Source: Streptomyces sp. NBC_01235 (lineage in GTDB: Bacteria > Actinomycetota > Actinomycetes > Streptomycetales > Streptomycetaceae). Taken from it: a DNA stretch of 64,000 nucleotides. The stretch is from assembly GCF_035989285.1 (NCBI RefSeq), contig NZ_CP108513.1, positions 4,836,001-4,900,000 on the forward strand, read 5' to 3'. Positions 8,666 to 17,764 of the stretch are shown one piece after another (the stretch's first letter is position 1; every line of letters starts with the position of its first letter). The notes beneath the pieces were generated by a model that made no database searches, was not told where the DNA came from, and worked only from the letters and a program-made list of their open reading frames with translations. Made by a program: the position numbers and the translations under genes.

Positions 8666-10459
8666 TCACTTGCCGTAGGCGAGCATCAGCTTCTCCTTGT
8701 CGTCGTCGTTGCCCGTCAGCCGGGTCGAGGAGAGGTAGAAGCGTCCGTCGACCCAGTCGAGGTCGCGCGAGTAGAAGCCGTCCTCGATGTCGACCGTGCT
8801 CTCGGGCAGCTGCATCAGCGTCTTCGGCGTGTGGGCGGAGCCGGCCGTCGGGATGCCCACCACCCGGCCGGCCGCGTCGTACGACGGCTCGACGTACGTG
8901 ACGAGGTTGCCGCCCTCGACCTTCACCGGGACCATCGCCTCGTCGGTCGGCGACTTCACACGCCACTTCTCCTTGCCGGTGGAGAGGTCGATCGCCACGA
9001 TCTCGTTGGGACCGCTCTTCGCCTCGGTCGGCAGGTAGAGGGTGTTGGCATCGGAGGCCGTGCCCACGCAGCCCGTCAGGTTGCGCTGGAGGAAGCCGAA
9101 GCCGCACTCGGGGGCGAAGTCCTCGTCGAAGCCGACCTGCGAGCGGTACGTGCCGTCCGGCTTGAACGTCGAGATGTTCCAGCTGTTCTTGTCCTCGTTG
9201 GTGCTGTAGACGACCAACGGGTCGACGGAGTACGTCTTCGAGACCGACCAGCCCTTGTCGAACTTCTGGGTCCACTTGACCTTGCCGGTCGCCGGGTCCA
9301 GTTCCTGGATCTCGTCGTGCTCGTTGGCCCCGGTCGCGTCGCAGGACGCCACCGCGAACAGCTTGGTCCCGCCCGCGAACGCCGTCGGGAAGCACGCGTC
9401 GCCGTACTTCTGCTTTTCGTACAGCTTCTTGCCGGTACGCACGTCGTACGCCGTCCCGGACTGCGAGCGGCCCACCATCAGCGTGTTGCCCGCGAGCGAC
9501 AGCTCGATGGTGGTCGCGCTGTCGAACAGTGCGCCGTCCGCGACCACCCCGGTCCAGCCCTTGGCACCGGTGTCGAGGTCGATCTGCTGGAGCTGGTTGC
9601 ACTTGGCACGGTCACTGGTGCCGCTCATGTAGGCCACGACGACCTTGTCGTCCGCCGTCTTCTGCTGGGTGACCGCGCAGATCTTCTGCGGGAGGCCGAT
9701 GGTGGCCCAGGTCGGCCTGCCGTCGCCGACGTTGTACGCGACGACCTCCTTGTACGCCGCCTTCACGGCCGCCTTGGAGGTGATCCACATGCCGGGGGCG
9801 TCGGCGCCGGAGGCGGGGGCGTCGGGCGCCTCCTTGTACCAGAGCACCTTCGCCTCGCCGGCCTTGCGGTCCGCGTTGAAGTCCTCGGTGTCCTCGCCGC
9901 CGTCGCCGCTGCCGTCACCGGGGTTGACCGGGCTGCCGCTCGCCGTCGACGTGGCCTTGCCGTCGTCGCTCGGTCCGGCGACCGGCTTCTTGCCACCCTT
10001 GTCGTCGCCGCTCGTGACCGCGAACACCGTCCCGCCGATCACCAGCAGCGCCGCCACCGCGGCCCCGACGACCAGCGCGGGCCGCCCCTTGAAGGGGTTG
10101 CGCCCGCCCGGCGGGGTGCCGGGCGCGCCGGGGAACTGGGGCGGCTGGGCCGGGTAGCCGTAGCCGGGCTGCTGACCGTAGGGCGCGCTCGGCGGGCCGT
10201 ACGGACCCTGCTGGGCGTAGGGGCCGGACTGGCCGTAGGGCCCCGGCTGCTGCGGCTGACCGTACGGTCCGGGCTGCTGCGGGTATCCGTAGCCGGGCTG
10301 CGGCGGCTGCTGGGCGGGCGGGCCCTGGGGCTGCTGCGGCGGCTGGGGCGCGCCGAAGCCGCCCTGTGGTGCCTGCTGTTGCGGCTGCTGCTGCGGCGGC
10401 TGGTCCTGCGGTGCTCCGAAACCACCCTGCTGCGGCGGCTGATTGGGCGGCTGAGCCAT
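8666..10459 (-). CDS. Membrane-anchored PQQ-type beta-propeller protein (paralogue 2)
   Basis: 597 residues with the same plan as its downstream neighbour. It has a disordered Pro/Gln/Gly/Tyr-rich N-terminus (about 1-125, with GYGYPQ and GPYGQ repeats), a helix (ALVVGAAVAALLVIGGTVFAV), a linker, then a propeller with blades such as GAKGWTGVVADG, GKVKWTQKFDKG and GKEKWRVKSPTD. Several cysteines in the outer domain could form disulphides. The ATG at 10459 opens [13 protein letters not shown]. The pair looks like a tandem duplication with diverged outer domains, so the two probably bind different partners. Function unknown. Confidence 0.85.
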   Translation of the reverse strand: MAQPPNQPPQQGGFGAPQDQPPQQQPQQQAPQGGFGAPQPPQQPQGPPAQQPPQPGYGYPQQPGPYGQPQQPGPYGQSGPYAQQGPYGPPSAPYGQQPGYGYPAQPPQFPGAPGTPPGGRNPFKGRPALVVGAAVAALLVIGGTVFAVTSGDDKGGKKPVAGPSDDGKATSTASGSPVNPGDGSGDGGEDTEDFNADRKAGEAKVLWYKEAPDAPASGADAPGMWITSKAAVKAAYKEVVAYNVGDGRPTWATIGLPQKICAVTQQKTADDKVVVAYMSGTSDRAKCNQLQQIDLDTGAKGWTGVVADGALFDSATTIELSLAGNTLMVGRSQSGTAYDVRTGKKLYEKQKYGDACFPTAFAGGTKLFAVASCDATGANEHDEIQELDPATGKVKWTQKFDKGWSVSKTYSVDPLVVYSTNEDKNSWNISTFKPDGTYRSQVGFDEDFAPECGFGFLQRNLTGCVGTASDANTLYLPTEAKSGPNEIVAIDLSTGKEKWRVKSPTDEAMVPVKVEGGNLVTYVEPSYDAAGRVVGIPTAGSAHTPKTLMQLPESTVDIEDGFYSRDLDWVDGRFYLSSTRLTGNDDDKEKLMLAYGK

Positions 10460-10519
10460 CAGCGTGTTCCCCCTATGTCACTGATTTTTAGCCACGCCCC
10501 CTGGTCAGTGACCCACCCG

Positions 10520-10550
10520 GAGCCGTCTTCAGAAAGTTCTCAGACGGCTC
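10520..10550 (-). terminator. Hairpin between the ABC-F gene and the beta-propeller operon
   Basis: The arms GAGCCGTCT (10520-10528) and AGACGGCTC (10542-10550) pair perfectly around a 13-base loop. It sits after the ABC-F stop (10651) and before the next gene on the same strand, so termination of the ABC-F transcript is the simplest reading. Confidence 0.55.
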
Positions 10551-10650
10551 TTTCTATCACCCGTGACTGACAGCTCCCGGGGCCGATCCACCCCTGTTCC
10601 CAAGGGAGGACCGGCCTGTGATGCCGTCGTTATGCGCCTTCACGCGCCCT

Positions 10651-12459
10651 TCACGCGTCCTCGGCGAGTTCCAGCCACCTCAGCTCCAGTTCCTCGCGCT
10701 CGCCGGCCAACTCACGCAGCTCGGCGTCGAGTTTCGCGACCTTCTCGAAGTCGGTGGCGTTGTCGGCGATCTGGGCGTGCAGCCTGGCCTCCTTCTCGGA
10801 GACCTTGTCCAGCTGCCGCTCGACCTTCTGCAGTTCCTTCTTGGCGGCGCGCTGGTCGGCGGCGCTCTTCTCCGAGGTGGGCTTCTGCGCGACCGCCGGG
10901 GCGGAGGTCGCGGCCGCGGCCTCCTCCATGCGCTGCCGGCGTTCGATGTACTCGTCGATGCCGCGCGGGAGCATCCGCAGGGCGGCGTCGCCGAGGAGGG
11001 CGAAGACGCGGTCCGTCGTGCGCTCGACGAAGAAGCGGTCGTGGGAGATGACGATCATCGAGCCGGGCCAGCCGTCGAGGAGGTCCTCCAACTGGGTGAG
11101 GGTCTCGATGTCGAGGTCGTTGGTGGGCTCGTCGAGGAAGAGGACGTTGGGCTCGTCCATGAGGAGGCGCAGGATCTGCAGGCGGCGGCGCTCACCGCCC
11201 GACAGGTCCCCGACCGGCGTCCACTGCTTGTCCTTGTTGAAGCCGAACGTCTCGCACAGCTGCCCGGCGGTCATCTCGCGCCCCTTGCCGAGGTCGACGC
11301 GCTCCCGCACCTGCTGCACGGCCTCCAGGACCCGCAGGTTCGGGTCGAGTTCGCCGACCTCCTGGGAGAGGTAGGCGAGCTTGACGGTCCTGCCGACGGC
11401 GACCTTGCCGGCCGCGGGCTGCGTCTCGCCCTCGCTGCGCGCTGCGTCGGCCAGGGCGCGCAGCAGGGACGTCTTGCCGGCTCCGTTGACGCCGACGAGG
11501 CCGATGCGGTCACCGGGGCCGAGGTGCCAGGTGATGTGCTTGAGCAGCACCTTGGGGCCGGCCTGGACGGTGACGTCCTCGAGGTCGAAGACCGTCCTGC
11601 CGAGCCGGGACGAGGCGAACTTCATCAGCTCGCTGCTGTCGCGGGGCGGCGGCACGTCCTTGATCAGTTCGTTGGCGGCCTCGACGCGGAAGCGCGGCTT
11701 GGACGTCCGCGCGGGGGCGCCGCGTCGCAGCCAGGCCAGCTCCTTGCGGACCAGGTTCTGCCGCTTGGTCTCCTCCGTCGCGGCGATGCGCTCACGCTCC
11801 GCGCGGGCGAAGACGTAGTCGGAGTAGCCGCCCTCGTACTCGTGGACGGCACCGCGCTGCACGTCCCACATGCGCGTGCAGACCTGGTCGAGGAACCAGC
11901 GGTCGTGGGTGACGCAGACGAGCGCGGAGCGGCGCTCGCGCAGGTGCCGGGCGAGCCAGGAGATGCCCTCGACGTCGAGGTGGTTCGTGGGCTCGTCCAG
12001 GACGATCAGGTCCTGTTCGTCGATCAGCAGCTTCGCCAGCGCGATCCGGCGGCGCTCGCCACCGGAGAGCGGGCCGATGACGGTGTCCAGGCCCTGCGGG
12101 AAGCCGGGCAGGTCGAGCCCGCCGAAGAGCCCGGTCAGCACGTCCCGGATCTTGGCGTTGCCCGCCCACTCGTGGTCCGCCAGATCCCGGATGACCTCGT
12201 GCCGGACGGTCGCGGCGGGGTCGAGGGAGTCGTGCTGCGTGAGCACGCCCATGCGCAGCCCGCCGGAGTGCGTGACCCGACCGGAGTCGGCGTCCTCCAG
12301 CTTGGCGAGCATCCGGATCAGCGTGGTCTTCCCGTCGCCGTTGCGGCCGACGACGCCGATCCGGTCCCCTTCGGACACGCCGAGCGAGATGCCGTCGAGG
12401 AGCGCACGGGTCCCGTACACCTTGCTGACGTTCTCGACATTGACCAGATTGACGGCCAT
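10651..12459 (-). CDS. ABC-F family ATPase, Uup-like
   Basis: 602 residues with two ABC domains and no membrane segments, so not a transporter. Domain 1 has the Walker A GRNGDGKTT, signature LSGGERRRIALAKLL and Walker B LIVLDEPTNHLD. Domain 2 has GVNGAGKTS, LSGGERRRLQILRLL and VLFLDEPTNDLD. Residues from about 515 to the end form a charged coiled coil (KKELQKVERQLDKVSEKEARL), the C-terminal domain that marks Uup-type members. ABC-F proteins act on ribosomes; Uup is linked to translation and genome stability. An antibiotic-resistance role is less likely given the coiled coil. Confidence 0.93.
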   Translation of the reverse strand: MAVNLVNVENVSKVYGTRALLDGISLGVSEGDRIGVVGRNGDGKTTLIRMLAKLEDADSGRVTHSGGLRMGVLTQHDSLDPAATVRHEVIRDLADHEWAGNAKIRDVLTGLFGGLDLPGFPQGLDTVIGPLSGGERRRIALAKLLIDEQDLIVLDEPTNHLDVEGISWLARHLRERRSALVCVTHDRWFLDQVCTRMWDVQRGAVHEYEGGYSDYVFARAERERIAATEETKRQNLVRKELAWLRRGAPARTSKPRFRVEAANELIKDVPPPRDSSELMKFASSRLGRTVFDLEDVTVQAGPKVLLKHITWHLGPGDRIGLVGVNGAGKTSLLRALADAARSEGETQPAAGKVAVGRTVKLAYLSQEVGELDPNLRVLEAVQQVRERVDLGKGREMTAGQLCETFGFNKDKQWTPVGDLSGGERRRLQILRLLMDEPNVLFLDEPTNDLDIETLTQLEDLLDGWPGSMIVISHDRFFVERTTDRVFALLGDAALRMLPRGIDEYIERRQRMEEAAAATSAPAVAQKPTSEKSAADQRAAKKELQKVERQLDKVSEKEARLHAQIADNATDFEKVAKLDAELRELAGEREELELRWLELAEDA

Positions 12460-12532
12460 TACTCTCCTGCCAGGGGGGATCGGTCAGCCTCCCAGCCTAA
12501 TGCGCGCAGGTAGGTGACCGATCCCCCGCAGG

Positions 12533-13651
12533 TCAGCGGGCTGTTGCCGCCCGGACCTCGTCGAGGAGGTCGTACATCGTCTGCCCCGGGCACTCCGTCA
12601 GCAGCCAGTCACGGTGGCCGCCGACCGTCGTCACGTCCTTCGTCACGCCGTTGACCGGGTTGGTGTAGGTGATCTTCGCCTGGGGGTCGAGGCCCTTGAA
12701 GCGGGAGATCACCTTGATCAGCCGGATCAGCGCGGCCTTGGCCGCGTCCGTCGGCGGCCGGTCCGTCAGCGTGCCGAGGAAGGCGATGCCGAGGTTGCCG
12801 GAGTTGTAGCCGGCCGTGTGGAAGGCGGTGACGACGTTGCCGTCCGCGTCGAAGGCCGGGACGGGGTCGTCGCCGGAGTGGCGGCCCTCGTAGACCGTGC
12901 CCGCCTCGTCGATGAGGAAGTGGTAGCCGATGTCGCCCCAGTCGAGGGTGACCGCGTGGTACTCGTAGATGCCGCGGACGGTCGCGGCGGGGTCGGGGTC
13001 GTCGTTCGGCGTGTCCGTGTGGTGCACGGTGATCGCCTGCAACGGGTAGTACACCTCGGGCGAGTTGACCTTCCCGTCCTTGTACCGCTTCGACTCGTCG
13101 GCGCCCCAGGCCGGTCGCGGCAGATAGGGCACGCCGCGCACGCGGGTGGGCTCCGACGGGACGTGGAAGGTGCGGTCGGGGCCGTCCGTGGTGTCGATCG
13201 CCAGCGAGCGCACGTCACTCGCGCCGCCCGGGACCTTCAGTTCGTACGCGGTGGCGTTCCCCGCGGCGACGAGCGCCGTTCCTCCGCCGTCGACGGTCGC
13301 GCAGCCGCCGGTCACCCCCTGCCATGACCCGCCGTCGGTGAACCGGATCCCGGCGCCGTCCTGGGCGCCGGTCCAGCGCAGGCCGACGTAGGAGGCGGCG
13401 AAGGCGGTGGTGGTTCTGTCGGTGCCGGTCGCGGCTTCGGTCCGAGTGGCGGGGAACTGCTCGGGCTTCGCACCGGAACTTCCGGAGCCGGTCGAGGAGT
13501 TGCCCGGGTCGTCGGACTCGGTCGCCGCGAAGACGACCGGGGTGAGCGCGGCACCGGCGGCCACCGCCCCGGCGGCGCCGATCGCGCCGCGACGGGAGAG
13601 AGGCCGCTTCCTGCGGTGAGAGGAGGTGGGGGGTGTGGGGGGTTCGGACAC
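12533..13651 (-). CDS. Tat-exported peptidoglycan recognition/N-acetylmuramoyl-L-alanine amidase
   Basis: About 372 residues from the GTG at 13651, which has GGAAGG 9 bases upstream; an ATG at 13678 in the same frame lacks a good site. The N-terminus has a twin-arginine signal (PLSRRGAIGAAGAVAAGA). The C-terminal half is an amidase_2/PGRP domain: AITVHHTDTP, IGYHFLIDEAGTVYEGRH, HTAGYNSGNLGIAF and VGGHRDW...TECPG. The two histidines and the cysteine are the zinc ligands expected of an active enzyme that cuts the muramoyl-L-Ala bond. The middle region resembles other streptomycete amidases. Transcribed alone, followed by the ABC-F gene on the same strand. Confidence 0.92.
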   Translation of the reverse strand: MSEPPTPPTSSHRRKRPLSRRGAIGAAGAVAAGAALTPVVFAATESDDPGNSSTGSGSSGAKPEQFPATRTEAATGTDRTTTAFAASYVGLRWTGAQDGAGIRFTDGGSWQGVTGGCATVDGGGTALVAAGNATAYELKVPGGASDVRSLAIDTTDGPDRTFHVPSEPTRVRGVPYLPRPAWGADESKRYKDGKVNSPEVYYPLQAITVHHTDTPNDDPDPAATVRGIYEYHAVTLDWGDIGYHFLIDEAGTVYEGRHSGDDPVPAFDADGNVVTAFHTAGYNSGNLGIAFLGTLTDRPPTDAAKAALIRLIKVISRFKGLDPQAKITYTNPVNGVTKDVTTVGGHRDWLLTECPGQTMYDLLDEVRAATAR

Positions 13652-14504
13652 GGAAGTGACCCTTCCAGCTGTACGCATGACGGGAGCCCCGCCGGACCAC
13701 ACCACGGCAGGCGCTTGAAACATCAACGACCCTAGCCGCCCCAACCACCCCACCCGTACTGCGATCGCAGTATTTCCTTGTGGAGATCAGGCAAAGAACG
13801 GGGCGCACAGGACCGGGGCGGCCGTGCGGTCGGGACGGGCGGGGGCCGGCCGCGCGGGGAGCGGCGTGCGGCGCGGGCCGGCGGGGCGTGCGGCGCGGGC
13901 CGGTGGGGCGTGCGCGGTGTGCGGGTGGGGCGTGCGCGGTCGGGCCGGTGGGGCGTGCGCGGTGTGCGGGTGGGCGCGTGAAGGGTGGTGCACGGCGGCC
14001 GCCCGCAGCGCGTCCGTGAGTGGCTCACGCCCCCCGGTTTCGGCCGACGGCCGGTAACGCGACTCCGGCGGCGGCCGGTTGCGCGGGTCGGGCGTGCGGC
14101 TCCTCCCACACACCCGGCGTACGGAGTTCAGCACCCGCGCCCGGCCGATACCGCCCGCCCGGCGCGCGGCCGTTCACACACGCCCGGCACGCACATCACC
14201 GCACGCGCCCCTCGCACGGCCGCGCCACCCATGAGGGCCCGAACCACGCGGAACGCACGCGCGCGGCGGCGACACCGAGCCCGGCACCGAGGACGCCGAA
14301 GACGTCGAGTTCACCGCACGGAAGACGTCGAGGACACCGAAGTCACCGCACCGCGGACGCCGAGGACACCGAGGTCACCGCACGGAAGACGTCGAGGACA
14401 CCGAAGTCACCGCACCGCGGACGCCGAGGACGACCGACGTCACCGCACGGAAGACGTCGAGGACACCGAAGTCACCGCACCGCGGACGCCGAGGACGACC
14501 GACG
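13652..14504. other. Long repeat-rich intergenic region
   Basis: About 850 bp without a supported gene between the amidase start and the ankyrin/HEAT gene stop. Both neighbours read on the minus strand, so the amidase promoter should lie at its left end. Extremely GC-rich, with two unrelated tandem repeat blocks (13862-13977 and 14315-14508) and runs of Arg/Pro/Ala codons in all frames that look compositional. Confidence 0.7.
13862..13977. repeat. Tandem repeat, about 22 bp x 5, G-rich
   Basis: Five imperfect copies of a 22-23-bp unit that begins GCGTGCG and ends GGTGGGG. The copies alternate between a GGCGCGGGCC and a CGCGGTGTGC middle. The strand shown is strongly G-rich with many GGGG runs. 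No coding role is apparent. Confidence 0.75.
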
Positions 14505-14508
14505 TCAC
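14315..14508. repeat. Tandem minisatellite, 32-33 bp x 6
   Basis: Six consecutive units at 14315, 14347, 14379, 14411, 14444 and 14476, alternating between type A (CGCACGGAAGACGTCG...) and type B (CGCACCGCGGACGCCG...). Type B occurs as 32-bp and 33-bp versions. A partial unit precedes the array. The last unit ends at 14508 and contains the stop codon of the ankyrin/HEAT gene (14505-14507). Unit length is not a multiple of three throughout, so it is not one repeat protein. Confidence 0.85.
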
Positions 14509-15809
14509 GCGCGAGCGTCCTTCATGTCATCCTTCGGGTACTCCCACATCGCCCGCACGAGGCTTGAATCCGGCCATCCGTCGACATCGAGGGGCCGCAG
14601 CCGCCGCTCGGCCTCCACACAGCGCGGGTCACCGCGCTTCGCGAGCCCGTAGGCGACGTGCACGCGAGTGTCCCGCAGCTCGTCGTCGAGGAGCCCGGCG
14701 AGTACGTCGGTGATGCCGGGCGCCTCCGCGCGGCAGGACGCCAGCCAGTAGGCCGCCCGTTCGCGCACCCCGGCGTCGGGATCGCGCGCCAGCGTGTACA
14801 GGGCGTCGAGCTTCTCCGGCGGCACGCGCTCGGCTTCCCCCCTCAGGGTCTCGGGCACTTCCAGGCGCACCTGCGGATCGGGGTGCCGGACGTACGCCAG
14901 GCCGACGGCGTCGATCTCGCCGTCCCGGGCGCCGTCCTCGTCCCCCTCGCTCAGCCCGGACAGCACCACGGCGAGCACCTCCGGGTCCCGTTCCTCCAGG
15001 GCCCATGGGAGGAACACCGCGGTCGCGGGCTTGTCGACCACGGAGCCCGGCCGGGCGAAGAGGCCGCCGAACCCGATGACGAGGCACCGCAGCACGTCCG
15101 CGGCGAAGAGGCGGTGGAGCCGGTCGGGGTGGTCGCGCAGCGCTTCGGCGGCGGCCCAGGTCTCCTCGTCCAGACGGGTGGCGAGGTGGATGACGGCATC
15201 GGTCCACACGGCGTGATCCCGGTCCGGGCGGGTGAACGCCCGCGCGAGCAGCTCGTCGAACGGCGTACGGATCCGGAAGCGCTCCTCCAGGTGGGTGAGG
15301 ATGCTGAGGTGACCGTCCCACACGGTCTGCCCGCCGAGCGCGTACCGCTCGTGGTGACAGTGCCAGTTGTCGACCCGCGCCCTTCCCCGCTCGACCGGGC
15401 CGTCCGCTCCCGTTCTGCGCCGCAGCTCGGCCTCGATGTCCGCGTCGGCCCAGTACCGGGCGCGTGCCAGGAGGTCGGCGCGCGCGGCGGTGTCGAGGCG
15501 TACGGGCTCGGGCAGCAACGTGTTGCTCATCCAGGAGCAGCCGCCGTCCACGGCCCGGGTCAGCGGGGTGTCGCCGCCGGGGAGCCCGGGGTCACCTCCG
15601 GGCACACCGTCCAGTGGGCGCAGTGGGTCGGCGCCGGCTTTGATCAACTCCTCGGCGACCGGCTCGTCGTACGCGGCGACGGCGAGGCAGAGAAGGGGCA
15701 CGCCGTCGGCCGGGTCGGTGCCGTGGGGATCCGCCCCGCCGTCCAACAACTCCCGAACGGCATCGACGTCCCCCCGCCGAACAGCCCCGACAAGCTCCGC
15801 CGACCCCAT
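14505..15809 (-). CDS. Ankyrin plus HEAT-repeat protein
   Basis: 434 residues from the ATG at 15809, with GGAGG 7 bases upstream. Residues 1 to about 110 hold ankyrin-type repeats (ELVGAVRRGDVDAVRELLDGGADP and VAEELIKAGADPLRP). The rest has helical HEAT-like repeats, notably YVRHPDPQVRLEVPETL and LARDPDAGVRERAAYWLAS. Both are protein-binding scaffolds; no catalytic motif is visible. Cytoplasmic, no signal peptide. A short gap separates it from ispE upstream on the same strand. Its 3' end runs into the tandem repeat array. Function unknown. Confidence 0.85.
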   Translation of the reverse strand: MGSAELVGAVRRGDVDAVRELLDGGADPHGTDPADGVPLLCLAVAAYDEPVAEELIKAGADPLRPLDGVPGGDPGLPGGDTPLTRAVDGGCSWMSNTLLPEPVRLDTAARADLLARARYWADADIEAELRRRTGADGPVERGRARVDNWHCHHERYALGGQTVWDGHLSILTHLEERFRIRTPFDELLARAFTRPDRDHAVWTDAVIHLATRLDEETWAAAEALRDHPDRLHRLFAADVLRCLVIGFGGLFARPGSVVDKPATAVFLPWALEERDPEVLAVVLSGLSEGDEDGARDGEIDAVGLAYVRHPDPQVRLEVPETLRGEAERVPPEKLDALYTLARDPDAGVRERAAYWLASCRAEAPGITDVLAGLLDDELRDTRVHVAYGLAKRGDPRCVEAERRLRPLDVDGWPDSSLVRAMWEYPKDDMKDARA

Positions 15810-15890
15810 GCGCGTACCTCCCCCATGCCGGATTCCCGGTGGAACCGGCCGAGGGAGCCTAAAGGCCACGGACCGCTCGGGGCAGCCGAA

Positions 15891-16808
15891 TTACCGGCGG
15901 CCCCCGACCACCGTCGCCCCCGGCGCCGGTCCCGACGCCACGCGCACGCTCCTGCACGTGCCGGATGTGCGCAGCGTCTCCGCGATCTTCGCCGCCGAGG
16001 CGGTGTCGCGGGCGAGGAACGCCGTGGTCGGACCCGAGCCCGAGACGAGGGTGGCGAGGGCGCCGGCCGCGTGGCCTGCGCCGAGGGTGTCGGCGAGTTC
16101 GGGGAAGAGGGAGAGGGCGGCAGGCTGGAGGTCGTTGGAGACGCCGGCCGCGAGGGCGTCGGGGTCGCCCTTGGCGAGGGCGTCGAGGAGTTCGCGCGAG
16201 GCGACGGGCTCGGGGATGTCCACGCCCGCGGCCTCCGTCAGACGGTCGAACTCCCGGAACACCGCCGGTGTCGACAGCCCCCGATCGGCCAGCGCGAACA
16301 CCCAGTGGAAGGTGCCGCCGACCTCCAGCGCCGTCAGCTTCTCGCCCCGTCCGGTGCCGAGGGCGGCCCCGCCGACCAGGCTGAACGGCACGTCGCTGCC
16401 CAACTCGGCGCAGATGTCGAGGAGTTCCTCACGGGACGCGCCCGTGCCCCACAGCGCGTCGCAGGCCAGCAGCGCGCCCGCGCCGTCCGCACTGCCGCCC
16501 GCCATGCCCCCGGCGACGGGGATGTCCTTGGCGATGTGGACGTGCACGTCGGGCGTGCGGCCGTACCGCTCGGCCAGGGCGATCGCCGCCCTCGCCGCGA
16601 GGTTGGTGCGGTCCAGGGGGACCTGACCCGCGTCCGGGCCCTCGCAGGTGACGCGGAGTTCGTCGGCCGGGGTCACCGTGACCTCGTCGTACAGGCCGAC
16701 CGCCAGGAAGACGTTCGCCAGGTCGTGGAAGCCGTCCGCCCGGGCCGCGCCCACCGCGAGCTGCGCGTTGACCTTGGCGGGCACGCGCACGGTGACGCTC
16801 ACGCTCAC
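15891..16808 (-). CDS. ispE: 4-diphosphocytidyl-2-C-methyl-D-erythritol kinase
   Basis: 305 residues. IspE phosphorylates CDP-methylerythritol with ATP in the MEP route to isoprenoid precursors. The family pattern is clear: [14 protein letters not shown] near the start, the GHMP ATP loop [17 protein letters not shown], and [12 protein letters not shown] near the end. The start is the GTG at 16808, which overlaps the rsmA stop as GTGA, so translation is coupled to rsmA. The frame stays open upstream through the rsmA repeat tail, but those codons would not encode IspE-like sequence. The rsmA-ispE pairing is standard in actinobacteria. Confidence 0.95.
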   Translation of the reverse strand: MSVSVTVRVPAKVNAQLAVGAARADGFHDLANVFLAVGLYDEVTVTPADELRVTCEGPDAGQVPLDRTNLAARAAIALAERYGRTPDVHVHIAKDIPVAGGMAGGSADGAGALLACDALWGTGASREELLDICAELGSDVPFSLVGGAALGTGRGEKLTALEVGGTFHWVFALADRGLSTPAVFREFDRLTEAAGVDIPEPVASRELLDALAKGDPDALAAGVSNDLQPAALSLFPELADTLGAGHAAGALATLVSGSGPTTAFLARDTASAAKIAETLRTSGTCRSVRVASGPAPGATVVGGRR

Positions 16809-17740
16809 TCGGAGTCCTTCTGCTTGTTCTCGTCCTTGTTCTCGTCCTTGTTCTCGTCCTTGTTCTCGTCCTTGTTCTCGTCCTTGTTCTCCGCGATCCT
16901 CGCGAACTCCTCGACCGTGATGGCCTCCCCACGCGCCTGGGGGGAGACACCGGCCGCCACGAGGGCCGCCTCCGCCTGCGCCGCGGAACCCGCCCACCCG
17001 GCGAGCGCGGCCCGCAGGGTCTTGCGGCGCTGGGCGAACGCCGCGTCGACGACGGCGAAGACCTCGCGCCGCGACGCCGTCGTCTTGATCGGCTCGCTCC
17101 GGCGGACGAGCGACACCAGTCCGCTGTCGACGTTCGGCGCGGGCCAGAACACGTTGCGTCCGATGGCGCCGGCCCGCTTGACCTCGGCGTACCAGTTGGC
17201 CTTGACGGAGGGAACGCCGTACACCTTCGAACCGGGCCCGGCGGCGAGCCGGTCGGCGACCTCCGACTGGACCATGACGAGCGTGCGCTCGATGCTCGGG
17301 AACATCTCCAGCATGTGCAGCAGCACGGGCACGGCCACGTTGTACGGCAGGTTCGCGACCAGCGCGGTCGGGGCGGGGCCCGGCAGCTCGGTCACCTGCA
17401 TCGCGTCGGAATGCACCAGCGCGAAGCGGTCCGCGCGCTCCGGCATGCGGGCCGCGATCGTCGCGGGCAGGGCGCCGGCCAGGACGTCGTCGATCTCGAC
17501 GGCCGTGACCCGGTCGGCGACCTCCAGCAGGGCGAGGGTGAGGGAGCCGAGCCCCGGGCCGACCTCGACGACCACGTCGTCGGGCCGGACCCCCGCGGTG
17601 CGGACGATTCGGCGGACCGTGTTCGCGTCGATCACGAAGTTCTGGCCGCGCTGCTTGGTGGGACGCACGCCGAGGACCGCCGCCAGCTCACGGATGTCGG
17701 CGGGGCCCAGAAGGGCGTCGGGGCTGGGGCTGGTACTCAC
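16805..17740 (-). CDS. rsmA: 16S rRNA (adenine1518/1519-N6)-dimethyltransferase (KsgA)
   Basis: 311 residues from the GTG at 17740 ([19 protein letters not shown]). RsmA dimethylates two adjacent adenines near the 3' end of 16S rRNA. Typical blocks are [15 protein letters not shown], the SAM loop [17 protein letters not shown], and the catalytic NLPYN motif ([14 protein letters not shown]). The last 28 residues are unusual: about six KDEN tetrapeptides encoded by a 12-bp tandem repeat, an acidic/basic tail that orthologues need not have. Its stop overlaps the ispE start. It lies downstream of the Rpf gene on the same strand. Confidence 0.95.
   Translation of the reverse strand: MSTSPSPDALLGPADIRELAAVLGVRPTKQRGQNFVIDANTVRRIVRTAGVRPDDVVVEVGPGLGSLTLALLEVADRVTAVEIDDVLAGALPATIAARMPERADRFALVHSDAMQVTELPGPAPTALVANLPYNVAVPVLLHMLEMFPSIERTLVMVQSEVADRLAAGPGSKVYGVPSVKANWYAEVKRAGAIGRNVFWPAPNVDSGLVSLVRRSEPIKTTASRREVFAVVDAAFAQRRKTLRAALAGWAGSAAQAEAALVAAGVSPQARGEAITVEEFARIAENKDENKDENKDENKDENKDENKQKDSE
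16823..16892. repeat. rsmA: 12-bp tandem repeat encoding the RsmA C-terminal tail
   Basis: Five perfect copies of CTTGTTCTCGTC plus a partial sixth. On the minus strand they encode repeated D-E-N-K at the extreme C-terminus of RsmA. The unit is a multiple of three, so copy-number change would lengthen or shorten the tail without a frameshift. It ends 15 bases before the ispE start. Confidence 0.92.
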
Positions 17741-17764
17741 GCGACAAGGGTACGGGGCCGTGCA

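Noticed and set aside
6662..10570. A 1,302-codon open frame on the plus strand
   Set aside because: It is the antisense shadow of the two beta-propeller genes; high GC removes stops, and the translation is Arg/Gly/Val/Leu-rich without domain features.
14315..14508. CRISPR-like look of the 32-33-bp repeats
   Set aside because: The units are contiguous with no unique spacers, alternate between two types, and there are no cas genes.
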